Shown: in pieces, positions 1 to 9,526 of the stretch
Layout: the number at the start of each line of letters is the position of its first letter
Position numbering within the stretch: position 1 is the first letter of the stretch
NCBI GenBank assembly: GCA_002280475.1
Contig: NCEB01000039.1
Location: 1 to 48,910, forward strand
From: Brevundimonas subvibrioides
GTDB taxonomy: Bacteria; Pseudomonadota; Alphaproteobacteria; Caulobacterales; Caulobacteraceae
Direction of reading: 5' to 3'
DNA: 48,910 nucleotides
The notes under the pieces: generated by a model
What the model was told of the DNA's origin: nothing
Seen by the model: only the letters and a program-made list of their open reading frames with translations
The model's database searches: none
Made by a program: the position numbers and the translations under genes

Positions 1-237
<237 letters not shown>

Positions 238-312
238 ACGGAGACGGCCTCGGCTGACTTGGCCTCGACCGCCGACCCTCATCGGGGCCCTCAACCGTCG
301 TTCCGAAACGCG

Positions 313-396
313 TGGTGGGGGAAGCAGGACTCGAACCTGCGAAGCTTACGCAGGGGATTTACAGTCCCCCCCCTTTGCCGCTCGGGACATTCCCCC
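313..396 (-). tRNA. tRNA-Tyr (anticodon GTA)
   Basis: Minus-strand sequence begins GGGGGAATGTCCCGAGCGGC and ends TTCCCCCACCA. It has a long variable arm as expected for a class II tRNA, anticodon GTA in the loop CTGTAAA, and an encoded CCA (313-315). No separate gene is seen between it and rlmB (397-542). Confidence 0.96.
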
Positions 397-542
397 GCAC
401 GCGCTGATCGGACCGTCGGAACGCCCGGAACCGGTCTTTCGACCCATCCCGGAACAAAAGACTTCGGGGTCGGGACACGCCTGCGATACAGGAAGCGTCA
501 GACCCGAAAGCCCTAGGGCTCCAAATCGGAGGGCGTCTTATA

Positions 543-1439
543 GTGTCGAGAATTCCAGAACGCAACGACCGCAAATCGGGCGGAAAACCGGCCGGCGGGC
601 GGGGCTTCAAGCCTCGGTCGGCGGGCCCCACCGGCGGCCCGGCCAAAGGCGGCTGGTCCCCCCGCGCCACCGAAGCCGACCCGACCGCGGCCCCGCGCGC
701 CAGCCGCGGCAAGGTCGATGCGGACACCCTTCTGTGGGGTCGCCATCCGGTGCTCGCCGCCCTGGCCAATCCGGCGAGGAAGGGCATGGGCCGCCTGATG
801 GCCACGCCCGACCGCGCCGCCGAGATCGAGCGCGACGGCCTGGCCCATGGGCACAAGGTCGAGATCGTCGAGCCCCAGCAACTGGAGCGTCTGCTGCCCC
901 AGGGCGCGGTGCATCAGGGCCTCGTCTTCAAGGTCCAGCCGCTCGAGGGCGTGGCGCTCGAAGACATCGCCGAGCCGGCCAAGGGCGTCATCGTCATGCT
1001 GGACCAGCTGACCGACCCGCAGAACGTCGGGGCCATCTTCCGCTCCGCCCTGGCGTTCGGCGCGCGCGGGATCGTGGTGCAGGATCGCCATTCGCCCGTG
1101 CTGGCCGGGGCCCTGGCCAAGGCGGCGGCCGGGGCGACCGAGCGCCTGCCCTGCGCCCGGGTGACGAATCTGTCCCGCGCGCTCGAGACGCTGGCCGATC
1201 TGGGCTGGCGCGCGGTCGGACTGGACGGCGCCTCGGACGAGACGCTGGAAAACGCCCTGGATCACCGGCCGACCGTCCTGGTCATGGGATCGGAGGGCGA
1301 CGGCATCCGCCGTCTGGTGGCCGAACACTGCGACGTCCTGGCGAAAATCCCCATGCCGGGCGGGTTCGAGAGCCTCAACGTGTCCAACGCCGCCGCGATC
1401 GCCCTCTATGAGGCGTCGAAGGCCCGGAGCCGCAGGTAA
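543..1439 (+). CDS. rlmB: TrmH/SpoU-family 23S rRNA 2'-O-methyltransferase, RlmB type
   Basis: The 298-aa protein has a basic, Gly/Pro-rich N-terminal extension (about residues 1-60), then the RNA-binding substrate domain starting at LLWGRHPVLAAL. A SPOUT knot follows, with the three TrmH motifs visible: LDQLTDPQNVGAIFRSA, VMGSEGDGIRRLV and IPMPGGFESLNVSNAAA. The family methylates ribose using S-adenosylmethionine; RlmB acts on a guanosine in 23S rRNA, and the exact target here is inferred. The start is a GTG. The gene is divergent from the tRNA-Tyr/tuf group. Confidence 0.88.
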   Translation: MSRIPERNDRKSGGKPAGGRGFKPRSAGPTGGPAKGGWSPRATEADPTAAPRASRGKVDADTLLWGRHPVLAALANPARKGMGRLMATPDRAAEIERDGLAHGHKVEIVEPQQLERLLPQGAVHQGLVFKVQPLEGVALEDIAEPAKGVIVMLDQLTDPQNVGAIFRSALAFGARGIVVQDRHSPVLAGALAKAAAGATERLPCARVTNLSRALETLADLGWRAVGLDGASDETLENALDHRPTVLVMGSEGDGIRRLVAEHCDVLAKIPMPGGFESLNVSNAAAIALYEASKARSRR

Positions 1440-1443
1440 AGAA

Positions 1444-1947
1444 CTAACCTTGATTCCTTGATGCTTCCACAATTGGGCTGATCTGCTCGCCAGCCCAGAT
1501 AGCAAGTTGAGGAAACAACCAGAGAACAAGAAGAGAAAACAGAAAAACGCCCAAGGCACCTAGTATCCCAGATGCCATTTGCTTCAAAACGTACCTGACG
1601 AATGCTGGAAGAACAAGCCAGACCGCGCCCACAACATACGCAACGATGTAGCGCTTCTTGTAGGCCACCAGCGCGTTCACCGCTCTGACACGCATCTCCT
1701 CGAGATCATCTGCAGAATACGCGTCCCAGAGGTGAGCTGTCGTGGGTTCGTCGGCTTCGGTTAGAGGACGTCCTTTCAGGAGCGCATCCTCGGCGTGCCA
1801 CGAGCAGCGAACATACTCGCCGACCTGAACCAGCCATTTTGCGTAATCGGTCGTGCCGTACTGGCTGACAAAGGTGGCGCGCGCGTCGGGGTAGGCCAAG
1901 GTAACTTGACCGTCCGGCTTCGGCCCTTTGCTACCCCCGACTTGCAC
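1444..1947 (-). CDS. Two-helix membrane protein of unknown function
   Basis: The 167-aa protein has a soluble N-terminal half and two hydrophobic stretches near residues 100-118 and 124-146 (YIVAYVVGAVWLVLPAFV and GILGALGVFLFSLLVLWLF). No family is recognised. The start codon is a GTG only 4 nt after the stop of the upstream gene at 1952, so the two are probably translationally coupled. Base composition is clearly more AT-rich than the neighbours, which suggests horizontal acquisition. The 3' end abuts rlmB convergently. Confidence 0.6.
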   Translation of the reverse strand: MQVGGSKGPKPDGQVTLAYPDARATFVSQYGTTDYAKWLVQVGEYVRCSWHAEDALLKGRPLTEADEPTTAHLWDAYSADDLEEMRVRAVNALVAYKKRYIVAYVVGAVWLVLPAFVRYVLKQMASGILGALGVFLFSLLVLWLFPQLAIWAGEQISPIVEASRNQG

Positions 1948-1951
1948 CTAT

Positions 1952-2200
1952 CTAAAGCAAGGCTTCTGCGTGACGCTGGATGCGCTGCTGTGTTTGCAAC
2001 TCACGTTCCAGCAAACCCCTGTCACTGAGGAACTGCTTTGACGTTTCGGCCATCTTGAGCATATCCGCATGCTCGCCCGCTTCGATAGAGGCGTAAGTGT
2101 CGTCGGGGTCGTTCGCCATTCGCGAGACCCAATAGAGCACAATTCTGCGCGCTAGATCCGACACGGCACCACCAACGACGTCAAAGAACGGAGTTGTCAT
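1952..2200 (-). CDS. Small hypothetical protein, coupled to the downstream membrane protein
   Basis: From ATG at 2200 the product is 82 aa, beginning MTTPFFDVVGGAVSDLARRI, with an amphipathic helix and a charged C-terminal half. A longer reading from 2287 exists, but its extra residues look non-coding. No homology is recognised. It forms a two-gene unit with 1444-1947 and shares its lower GC content. Confidence 0.5.
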   Translation of the reverse strand: MTTPFFDVVGGAVSDLARRIVLYWVSRMANDPDDTYASIEAGEHADMLKMAETSKQFLSDRGLLERELQTQQRIQRHAEALL

Positions 2201-2363
2201 AGGTGGTCCGCCATCCCTCGATGTCAAGCCTATCCAATGCGACAAGGCGGGCGATTCTACGGCTTCATCGAGTCCCGATTGACCCATGGGACGGCAGCGG
2301 ACGTTGTAGCTGTGGATGGATCGACGCTTGCCACGCAGACGCCGCCTGCCCTAACAGCGCCCC

Positions 2364-3242
2364 ATGGAATTCCTCAGCTCTCCCGAATTCGCCAGCCAGC
2401 TGACCGCGCTCGGTCAGGTGCTGGCCATCGACCTGGTGCTGGCCGGCGACAACGCCGTGGCCGTGGGTCTCGCGGCGGCCGCCCTGCCGACCGAACAACG
2501 GCGCAAGGCCATCCTGATCGGCCTGGCCGCCGCCGTCGTCATGCGCATCGGCTTCGCCCTGATCACCGTGCAGCTTCTGGCCATCGTCGGCCTGCTGCTG
2601 GCGGGTGGCGTGCTGCTTCTGTGGGTCTGCTGGAAGATGTGGCGCGAGATCCAGGAGCAGAAGACCCACGACCAGGCCGAGGCCCAGGCCGAGCTCGAAC
2701 TCGCCCTGTCGATCGAACACGGCCATGGACCGTCGCCCGAGGAGCTGGGCCTGAAGCGCAAGACCTTCGGCGCCGCCCTGCTGCAGATCATGATCGCCGA
2801 CATCACCATGTCGCTGGACAATGTGCTCGCCGTCGCCGGCGCGGCCCATGACCACCCCTGGATCATGGTGTTCGGCCTGGTCCTGTCGATCGCCCTGATG
2901 GGTCTGGCCGCCACCTTCATCGCCCGCCTGCTGAACAAGTACCGCTGGATCAGCTACCTCGGCCTGGTGATCGTGCTCTACGTCGCCCTGCACATGATCT
3001 GGGACGGCTACCGCTCGGTCGTGGTGCGCACCGACAATGTGGATCAGCACAACGCCGCCGTTCCGGCCTTCCTGGACATTTCCGACAAAGAGGTCGCCAA
3101 GCACATGCGGGGCGTCCGGACCGAGGACAGCGAACTGCCGGGCGCGGGCGCGCCACTGACAGAGACTGACGCGGCGACCACGTCCGCTTCCGCCCCGGCA
3201 CCGGTTGCCGTAGCCTCGCCCGAGGCGCCCACGACGGAATAG
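2364..3242 (+). CDS. TerC-family integral membrane protein (YjbE-like)
   Basis: The 292-aa protein begins with the family hallmark FLSSPEFASQLTALGQVLAI followed by DLVLAGDNAVAV, and later carries a second acidic membrane motif ITMSLDNVLAVAGAA. These paired acidic GDNA/LDN motifs are typical of TerC/Alx proteins, several of which export Mn2+. About seven membrane segments are visible. The C-terminal 50 residues are Ala/Pro/Thr-rich and probably disordered. The metal substrate is inferred from family, not shown. The small secreted protein at 3272 follows after 29 nt and may be co-transcribed. Confidence 0.85.
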   Translation: MEFLSSPEFASQLTALGQVLAIDLVLAGDNAVAVGLAAAALPTEQRRKAILIGLAAAVVMRIGFALITVQLLAIVGLLLAGGVLLLWVCWKMWREIQEQKTHDQAEAQAELELALSIEHGHGPSPEELGLKRKTFGAALLQIMIADITMSLDNVLAVAGAAHDHPWIMVFGLVLSIALMGLAATFIARLLNKYRWISYLGLVIVLYVALHMIWDGYRSVVVRTDNVDQHNAAVPAFLDISDKEVAKHMRGVRTEDSELPGAGAPLTETDAATTSASAPAPVAVASPEAPTTE

Positions 3243-3271
3243 GTCCGGACCGGAGCCGCGAAAGATCGAAC

Positions 3272-3721
3272 ATGGCTCCTGTTCTTCTGGCCCTGCTGCT
3301 CGCCGGCCCCTTGCCCGCGACGGCTGAGCCCCTGGCTCCGGCTGTGGCGATCCAGAGCGCGCCGCGCGACATCGGCGTGGGCGATCCACTTCGCCGTCCT
3401 CTGCTGGACGCGCTTCGGCCCGCGATCGAGGATGACCTCGGCCAGCCCGTTCAGTTCATGGTCGATCGGCTGCGCGTTCAGGGCGACTGGGCTTTCTTCG
3501 CCGGCTCAGTCCAGCGGCCGGACGGCCGGCCCATCGACTTCAGCCGGACCCGTTACGCCGAGGCCGTGGAAGAAGGCTTCTTCGACGGGCCGGGCACCTA
3601 CGGCCTGCTTCGCCGCGTGGGCGGTCGGTGGCGGGCCGAGGGCTTCTTCGTCGGCCCGACCGATGCGGCCTATCTATCCTGGCCCGACGAGCAGGGCGCG
3701 CCGGCGAGTCTGTTCGAGTAA
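3272..3721 (+). CDS. Putative periplasmic protein
   Basis: The 149-aa product starts with a clear signal peptide (MAPVLLALLLAGPLPATAEP, likely cleaved after ATA). The mature part contains a conserved-looking block RLRVQGDWAFFAGSVQRPDG and a Trp/Phe-rich end (GRWRAEGFFVGPTDAAYLSW). This pattern is seen in small secreted proteins of unknown function. It is convergent with metG, and its stop lies 1 nt from the metG stop. Confidence 0.7.
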   Translation: MAPVLLALLLAGPLPATAEPLAPAVAIQSAPRDIGVGDPLRRPLLDALRPAIEDDLGQPVQFMVDRLRVQGDWAFFAGSVQRPDGRPIDFSRTRYAEAVEEGFFDGPGTYGLLRRVGGRWRAEGFFVGPTDAAYLSWPDEQGAPASLFE

Positions 3722-3722
3722 G

Positions 3723-5426
3723 TCATCCCGCCCCGCCGAACCGCTCGCTCCACTCGGCGACCTGGCTGTCCTCGATCTTCTTGAACAGGACCTCGGCGGA
3801 CGCCACCGGTTGACCGCGTGGCAGGCGGTCCAGCAGGGGCTGGTCCGCCGACGGCCACGACAGGTCGATTTCCCCCACCGTCGCGGCGATGGTCGGCGCG
3901 GTGAAGGGCATCACCGGCGCGGCGATCCGGGCGAACAGGGCGACCAGGTTCAGCCCCGTGCGCACCCCCACGGCCGATCGCGCGACGTCGGTCTTGAAGG
4001 CGGTCCACGGCGCGGCCTCCTGCAGATACTCGTTGCCCAGCACCCACACGGCCCTCAGCGCCTGACAGGCCTTTCGGAACTCCATCGCCTCGAAGGCCTC
4101 GGTCGCCTCGGCGATGCCGGCGCGGACGTCGGCCTCCAGCTTCGCCTCCAGCGGCCCCGGCTCGCCGCCGTCGGGCACGACGCCGTCGAACTTGGACTCC
4201 GCGAACTTGACAATGCGGTTGACGAAGTTCCCCAACACATCGGCCAGGTCCTTGTTGGTCGTCGACTGGAACTGCTCCCAGGTGAAGGCCGCGTCCGACC
4301 CCTCGGGCCCATAGGCGGTCAGGTGCCAGCGCCAGTAGTCGGCGGGCAGCAGTTCCAGCGCCTGGTCCATGAAGACGCCGCGCTTCTGCGACGTCGAGAA
4401 CTTGCCGCCGTACCAGTTCAGCCAGTTGAAGGCCTTCAGCGTATCCACCGTCTTCCACGGCTCTTCGGACCCCAGCAGGGTCGCGGGGAAGACCACCGAG
4501 TGGAAGGCGACATTGTCCTTGCCCATGAACTGGACGTAGCGGACATCATCGGCGCCTTCGTCCAGACGCCACCAGTCGCGCCAGGTCCGGCCCGTGGCCT
4601 CGGCCCACTCCTCGGTCGCCCCGATGTATTCGATGGGGGCGTCGAACCAGACGTAGAAGACCTTGCCCTCCATGCCCGGACGCGGCCCGCCGTCGGGGCC
4701 CACCACCGGCACGCCCCAGGCCAGGTCCCGCGTGATGCCCCGGTCGATCAGCCCCTCGTCCAGATGTTTCAGCGCGATCGACTTCGCCAGGGTCTGCCAG
4801 CCCTCGCGGCTGTCGATCCAGTCCCGGATCCGGCCTTCCAGCCTGGTCTGCAGCAGGTACAGGTGGCGCGTATCGCGGACCTCCAGATGGGTCGATCCCG
4901 ACACCGCCGAATAGGGCGCGATCAGGTCGGTCGGGTCCAGCAACCGCCCGCAGTTGTCGCACTGATCGCCCCGCGCCCCGACGTGGCCACAGTGCGGGCA
5001 GGTCCCCTCGACATAGCGGTCGGGCAGGAAGCGCGCGTCGTCGATCGAATAGATCATCCGATCCACCCGCGCCTCGATGAAGCCGTTCGCTTCCAGTTTC
5101 GCCGCGAAATGCTGGGTCAGGCGACGATTGGGAGCGCTCGAGGACCGGCCGAACCAGTCATAGCTCAGGCCGAACGCCTCACCCGCCCGCTTCTGGATCT
5201 CGTGCTGCTCGTCGCAATAGGTCCGCACGTCTTGCCCGGCGGCGGCGGCGGCCAGCTCGGCCGGCGTGCCGTGCTCGTCGGTGGCGCAGATATACAGCAC
5301 CTCGTGGCCCTGCCCCCGCTTGAACCGCGCATAGACGTCGGCCGGCAACATCGACCCGGCCAGATTCCCCAGGTGCTTGATGCCGTTGATGTAGGGCAGC
5401 GCCGAGGTGATCAGAATGCGGGACAT
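3723..5426 (-). CDS. metG: Methionyl-tRNA synthetase
   Basis: The 567-aa class I synthetase charges tRNA-Met. The HIGH-type motif is HLGN ([17 protein letters not shown]), and the second signature is KFSTS, the common MetG variant of KMSKS. A zinc knuckle is visible (CPHCGH, then CDNCGR). The C-terminal helical anticodon-binding domain ends without an appended tRNA-binding domain. The start is set at MSRILITS (ATG 5426); a longer reading to 5486 would add 20 low-complexity residues. Confidence 0.96.
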   Translation of the reverse strand: MSRILITSALPYINGIKHLGNLAGSMLPADVYARFKRGQGHEVLYICATDEHGTPAELAAAAAGQDVRTYCDEQHEIQKRAGEAFGLSYDWFGRSSSAPNRRLTQHFAAKLEANGFIEARVDRMIYSIDDARFLPDRYVEGTCPHCGHVGARGDQCDNCGRLLDPTDLIAPYSAVSGSTHLEVRDTRHLYLLQTRLEGRIRDWIDSREGWQTLAKSIALKHLDEGLIDRGITRDLAWGVPVVGPDGGPRPGMEGKVFYVWFDAPIEYIGATEEWAEATGRTWRDWWRLDEGADDVRYVQFMGKDNVAFHSVVFPATLLGSEEPWKTVDTLKAFNWLNWYGGKFSTSQKRGVFMDQALELLPADYWRWHLTAYGPEGSDAAFTWEQFQSTTNKDLADVLGNFVNRIVKFAESKFDGVVPDGGEPGPLEAKLEADVRAGIAEATEAFEAMEFRKACQALRAVWVLGNEYLQEAAPWTAFKTDVARSAVGVRTGLNLVALFARIAAPVMPFTAPTIAATVGEIDLSWPSADQPLLDRLPRGQPVASAEVLFKKIEDSQVAEWSERFGGAG

Positions 5427-5504
5427 GGATGGCCGGGGCTGGAGGGTCGAGGGGGTGTTAGTGGCGACGGTTGATCGGCAGGACAAGGGTCACGGACGCG
5501 AAAG

Positions 5505-6872
5505 CTAGGCTGCCCTCGACCCTCGACCCTCGAGCCTCGACCCTCCCAATCGCCTCGCCACCCTGACGAACCGCCCCGTCAGCAGGCTGGCCGAGATCAG
5601 GCTGGCCACGATCACCGCCCACACCAGTCCGTCCACGCCGATGCGGTGCGCCAGCCACCAGCCCAGCGGCATCATCACCCCGCCATAGGCCGCGAAATGC
5701 ATGATGGTCGGCCACCAGACGTCTCCGGCCGCCCGGTTGGCCTGTGACGCCACGACCTGGATCCCGTCGGCCACGAAGAACAAGGTCGCCAGGACCAGGG
5801 CGGGCACCGCGATGCCGAACAGGGCCGGGTCGCGATTGTAGGCCCCGATCAGCAGCGGCGCGGTCGGCCACACCACCAGGGCGACGACCAGCGTCAGGGC
5901 GGTGACCACGCCGATCCCGACCAGTCCGTTCCTCAGCACCGCGCGCGGATCGCTCGCCCCGTAGGCCCGTCCCACCACCACGGCCGTAGCCGACGACAGT
6001 CCCATCGGGATCATGAAGACGATCGCCGAGATGTTCAGCACGATGGCCCAGGCCGCCGTCTCCGCCGCGCCCAGTTGCCCGGCGATGATGGTCATCAGGG
6101 CGAACGCCCCCACCTCGATGAAGTAGGACGCGCCCGACCCGGCCCCGATCTTGATCTGCTCGCGCGCCGCGACCGGGTCCCGCTTCGGCTTGGCGAACAC
6201 GCCCAGCGCCCGCGCCTCGGGCAGGCGCAGGATGTAGATCACCAGGAATACCGCCAAGGACACCCGCGCCGCGAACGTCGCCCAGGCCGAGGCCTCCGCC
6301 CCGAGCAGGCCGATCCCCAGCAGATCGGGCACCAGCAGCAGGTTCAGCGCCAGATTGACCCCGTTGGCCACCCACATGGCGATCATGCCGGGCTTGGGCT
6401 TGCCCAGCGCCTCCAGGAAGAACTGCGCCGCCACCGAGATCAGATAGGCGGGCATGGACAGGGAGAACACGATCAGGGCGGGCCGCGCCCCCTCGCCCAG
6501 CCCGTCGGCCAGGTTCAGCTGCGTGAGCGCCCACGGCCCGAACACGATCAGCGCCAGCATGGAGGCGACACCGATCTGGGCGGCATAGACCAGGCCGCGC
6601 CGCAGCACCGCCCCGGCCTCGTCGCGGCGTCCCTCGCCCAGCAGCCGGGCGGTCATGACCTGCACGCCCAGCAGAAGGCCGACCGCCGTCGTCACCACTA
6701 CGGCCGTCGGTGCCCAGGCCAGCGAATGATAGGCCAGCTCCGTCGCCGAATACCGCCCCACCACGATGGCGTCGGTCAGCCCCATGGTCATGATGCCGAT
6801 CCGCGCCAGGATCACCGGCCAGGCCAGGCTCAGCAGATCGCGCGTCGCGGTTCGGGTGGCGGGAGACAACAT
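5505..6872 (-). CDS. MATE-family multidrug efflux transporter
   Basis: The 455-aa protein has about 12 membrane helices in two pseudo-repeats. MATE exporters use Na+ or H+ gradients to expel cationic compounds. The N-terminus LLSLAWPVILARIGIMTMGLTDAIVVGRYS is typical of the NorM branch. The last ten residues are encoded by the 7-bp tandem repeat at 5513-5546, so the natural C-terminus may have been altered by repeat invasion. It lies between metG and a DUF1489 gene on the same strand, and both ends are bordered by short tandem repeats. Confidence 0.88.
   Translation of the reverse strand: MLSPATRTATRDLLSLAWPVILARIGIMTMGLTDAIVVGRYSATELAYHSLAWAPTAVVVTTAVGLLLGVQVMTARLLGEGRRDEAGAVLRRGLVYAAQIGVASMLALIVFGPWALTQLNLADGLGEGARPALIVFSLSMPAYLISVAAQFFLEALGKPKPGMIAMWVANGVNLALNLLLVPDLLGIGLLGAEASAWATFAARVSLAVFLVIYILRLPEARALGVFAKPKRDPVAAREQIKIGAGSGASYFIEVGAFALMTIIAGQLGAAETAAWAIVLNISAIVFMIPMGLSSATAVVVGRAYGASDPRAVLRNGLVGIGVVTALTLVVALVVWPTAPLLIGAYNRDPALFGIAVPALVLATLFFVADGIQVVASQANRAAGDVWWPTIMHFAAYGGVMMPLGWWLAHRIGVDGLVWAVIVASLISASLLTGRFVRVARRLGGSRLEGRGSRAA
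5513..5546. repeat. 7-bp tandem repeat (CCCTCGA)n inside the MATE 3' end
   Basis: Four and a half copies of CCCTCGA, one with a G for the first C. A single inverted copy (GGAGGGTCGAGGG) is at 5441-5453 between this gene and metG, so the pair could form a hairpin of about 12 bp. The repeat overlaps the last codons of the MATE gene. Confidence 0.85.
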
Positions 6873-6874
6873 GA

Positions 6875-7000
6875 GAGGTCTTAGGGTTTAGGGCTTAGGG
6901 CTTAGGGCTTGGTCTTGGCTCGACCGGGCCGGTGCCTATAGCGGCTTCCCCGCCGCTCGTCCTGCTTTCCTAAGCCCTAAGCCCTAAGCCCTAAGACCTC
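6875..7000. repeat. Inverted pair of TTAGGGC heptamer arrays
   Basis: The left arm (6875-6906) and right arm (6969-7000) are each 32 nt and are reverse complements with one mismatch. Both are made of telomere-like TTAGGGC/TTAGGGT heptamers headed by GAGGTC. The 62-nt loop (6907-6968) is unrelated. The element fills the gap between the DUF1489 stop and the MATE start, so a transcript through it would form a very stable stem just upstream of the MATE start. Confidence 0.9.
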
Positions 7001-7003
7001 AGC

Positions 7004-7402
7004 TCACCACGCCCCCATCTCCCGCAACTGCTTGGCCAGGTCCGCCGGCATGTCGCCGGTGTCCATGGACGACAGGTCCGGAGGCGCGTCCTTCGGTTCG
7101 AGGTATCGCCAGCCCTGGAACGGCCGCCGCGCCTGCGGGGCCGTGCGCACCACCTCGGGCGACAGCTTGATCAGGCACATCGACGCCTTGCCCTCGCCGC
7201 GCGTGGAGATATCGACGATCGGCATCCGGCACGTCACCGATCCCTTCATGACCCAATAGATCGAGCCCCCGTCCTCGATCTCTGCCGCGCGCTTGGGCGT
7301 CATCCGGGTATTGACCGTCAGCCAGTCGCCCTTAGCCGCCCGCCGTTCCAGCGTCTCGACCTTGGCGACGCCGACGCACAGCTTGATCATGTGAAGGGGC
7401 AT
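7004..7402 (-). CDS. DUF1489 family protein
   Basis: The 132-aa protein begins MPLHMIKLCVGVAKVETLER and contains the central SIYWVMKGSVTCRMPIVDI block characteristic of DUF1489, a family found almost only in Alphaproteobacteria. Its function is not established. There is no signal peptide or membrane segment, so a cytoplasmic role is likely. It ends just before the TTAGGGC inverted repeat. Confidence 0.85.
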   Translation of the reverse strand: MPLHMIKLCVGVAKVETLERRAAKGDWLTVNTRMTPKRAAEIEDGGSIYWVMKGSVTCRMPIVDISTRGEGKASMCLIKLSPEVVRTAPQARRPFQGWRYLEPKDAPPDLSSMDTGDMPADLAKQLREMGAW

Positions 7403-7420
7403 GGGCCCCTCTAGCCTTTC

Positions 7421-7450
7421 CGCTCATCCCCGCGAAAGCGGGGATGAGCG
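7421..7450. repeat. Perfect 13-bp hairpin with GAAA loop
   Basis: CGCTCATCCCCGC, loop GAAA, GCGGGGATGAGCG: a perfect inverted repeat lying just after the mccA stop. No T-run follows on either strand, so it resembles a dispersed REP-type palindrome more than an intrinsic terminator, although it may protect the 3' end of the mcc mRNA. Confidence 0.85.
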
Positions 7451-7453
7451 GCA

Positions 7454-9349
7454 TCATGAGTTCGCATCCACCACCGCCAGCACCGCATCCGCCGCCACCT
7501 GGTCCCCGACCGAGACGCCGACCTCGCCCACCACCCCGTCGAACGGCGCGACGAGGGCGTGCTCCATCTTCATCGCCTCCAGCACCACCACCGGCTGCCC
7601 CTTGGTCACCGCGTCCCCGGCCTTCGCCGGCGTCGCCACGATCTTGCCCGGCATGGGCGCGCGGAGGGAGCCGTCGGAGGCGGTGCCGGCGACGGCCGAT
7701 GCCGAGAACTTCGGCCACTCGAACGCGTGGACGTCGCCTCGCTCAAAGTAGATCCAGCGGTCGCCATCGACGACGGGGTTCGAGATGAAAGCCAGTTCGA
7801 CGTCCTCGGGGTAGCTGGCGACGACAGGGCTCCCGTTCAGCACCAGCCTGATGTCACGCTGCCTCGGCTGGTTCAGTCGAAAGCCGATGTTGTCGAGCGT
7901 GGTCCAGGGCGAAGGCCACTCCACGCCCTGAGCCATTATGCCGAGGTGCGTCAAAGCGGAGGCCTGAGCGTAACCAGATGGCGACGGCACCCTGGCCAGG
8001 ACGTCCATCTCACTACCGATCAGGCCGGTATCCACATCCCCCGCCACGAACCGCGGATGCTCCAGAGACCGCACCAGGAACCCGGCATTGGTCCGCACCG
8101 GCCAGACCTCGACCGACCCGCACGCCTCCGCCAGCCGCTCCGCCGCCGCCTCGCGCGTCTCCGCATGGACGATGAGCTTGGCGATCATCGGGTCATAGAA
8201 CTGGCTGACCTCGCCGCCCTGCTCCACGCCCGTATCGATCCGCACCCCGTTCGGCAGCACGAAGTGATCCAGCTGCCCGATCGACGGCAGGAACCCGTTC
8301 GCCGGGTCCTCGGCATACAGCCGCGCCTCCATCGCCCAGCCGGTGATCGACAGCTGGTCCTGCCGCAGCGGCACGGGCTCGCCCGCCGCCGCGCGGAACT
8401 GCCATTCGACCAGGTCGACGCCGGTGATCGCCTCCGTCACCGGGTGCTCGACCTGCAGCCGGGTGTTCATCTCCATGAACCAGATGCGGTCGGCCCGCAG
8501 CCCTTCCGTCCCGTCGGCGATAAACTCGATGGTGCCCGCACCGACGTAGTTCACGGCCTTGGCCGCCCGCACCGCCGCCGCCGTCACCGCCTCCCGCGTC
8601 GCCGCATCCATGCCCGGTGCCGGGGCCTCCTCGATGACCTTCTGGTGCCGGCGCTGCAGCGAGCAGTCGCGTTCGAACAGGTGGACGACCTCTCCGTGGC
8701 TGTCGCCGAACACCTGAACCTCGATGTGGCGGGGCGACAGGATGTATTTCTCGATCAGCACCCGGTCATCGCCGAAGCTGGACGCCGCCTCGCGCTTGCA
8801 CGACGCCAGGGCCTCCAGGAAGGCTTCGCCCGCATCGACCCGGCGCATCCCCTTGCCGCCCCCACCCGCCACGGCCTTGATCAGGACAGGATAGCCGATG
8901 GCGTCCGCCTCGGTCTTCAACCGCTCCGGCGTCTGGTCCTCGCCCAGATAGCCGGGCGTCACGGGCACACCCGCCTCGATCATCAGCTGTTTGGCGGCGT
9001 CCTTCAGCCCCATGGCCCGGATCGCCGCCGGCGGCGCGCCGATCCAGACGATCCCCGCCGCCATCACGGCCTCGGCGAACTCGGCGTTCTCGGACAGGAA
9101 GCCGTATCCCGGATGGATCGCCTCCGCCCCGGTCGCCTTCGCCGCCGCCAGGACCCTGGCCTGGTCCAGATAGCTCTCGCGCGCCGGGGCCGGCCCGATC
9201 AGCACCGCCTCATCGGCCTCGCGAACATGCAGGGCCTGGGCGTCGGCCTCGGAATAGACGGCGATCGTGCGGATCCCCATCCGCTTGGCGGTGCGGAAGA
9301 CGCGACAGGCGATCTCGCCGCGATTGGCGACCAGGACGGAGGTGAACAT
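7454..9349 (-). CDS. mccA: 3-methylcrotonyl-CoA carboxylase, biotin-containing alpha subunit
   Basis: The 631-aa protein has a biotin carboxylase N-terminal half (VLVANRGEIACRVFRTAKRMGI, the Gly-rich ATP loop AVAGGGGKGMRRV, and EMNTRLQVEHPVTE), a linker, and a C-terminal biotin carrier domain with EAMKMEH; K594 is the expected biotinylated lysine. It carboxylates biotin with ATP and bicarbonate for transfer to 3-methylcrotonyl-CoA in leucine breakdown. The assignment over acetyl- or propionyl-CoA carboxylase rests on the adjacent mccB and methylglutaconyl-CoA hydratase genes. Confidence 0.92.
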   Translation of the reverse strand: MFTSVLVANRGEIACRVFRTAKRMGIRTIAVYSEADAQALHVREADEAVLIGPAPARESYLDQARVLAAAKATGAEAIHPGYGFLSENAEFAEAVMAAGIVWIGAPPAAIRAMGLKDAAKQLMIEAGVPVTPGYLGEDQTPERLKTEADAIGYPVLIKAVAGGGGKGMRRVDAGEAFLEALASCKREAASSFGDDRVLIEKYILSPRHIEVQVFGDSHGEVVHLFERDCSLQRRHQKVIEEAPAPGMDAATREAVTAAAVRAAKAVNYVGAGTIEFIADGTEGLRADRIWFMEMNTRLQVEHPVTEAITGVDLVEWQFRAAAGEPVPLRQDQLSITGWAMEARLYAEDPANGFLPSIGQLDHFVLPNGVRIDTGVEQGGEVSQFYDPMIAKLIVHAETREAAAERLAEACGSVEVWPVRTNAGFLVRSLEHPRFVAGDVDTGLIGSEMDVLARVPSPSGYAQASALTHLGIMAQGVEWPSPWTTLDNIGFRLNQPRQRDIRLVLNGSPVVASYPEDVELAFISNPVVDGDRWIYFERGDVHAFEWPKFSASAVAGTASDGSLRAPMPGKIVATPAKAGDAVTKGQPVVVLEAMKMEHALVAPFDGVVGEVGVSVGDQVAADAVLAVVDANS

Positions 9350-9379
9350 GACGCCGGTTTAGTGCGGGCCGATGCGGTT

Positions 9380-9523
9380 GTCTCCTCCCTGTCCGCCGCT
9401 TGGCGGATGGGGAGGTGGATGCGAGCCCTTGCGAGCAGACGGAGGGGTCCTTCGCCGCGTCCAGAGCCCCTCCACCGCTTCGCGGTCCCCCTCCCCATCG
9501 CCAAGAGGCGACGGGGAGGAGAC
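9380..9523. repeat. GC-rich palindromic intergenic element, copy 1
   Basis: Outer arms 9380-9415 and 9488-9523 are near-perfect inverted repeats (GTCTCCTCCC...ATGGGGAGG), and each arm folds on itself (CCGCC-GCTT-GGCGG). The interior carries secondary motifs TTCGCCGCG and CCGCTTCGCGG. It fills the gap between mccA and the hydratase gene. Related copies are at 12079-12256 and 22230-22369. Confidence 0.85.
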
Positions 9524-9526
9524 AGA

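Noticed and set aside
3432..5474. 680-codon plus-strand open frame
   Set aside because: It is the reverse complement of metG and overlaps a real secreted-protein gene; the composition is typical of an antisense shadow.
6875..7000. A true telomere or chromosome end
   Set aside because: The TTAGGGC arrays are short, internal and inverted about a 62-nt loop, and coding genes continue on both sides.
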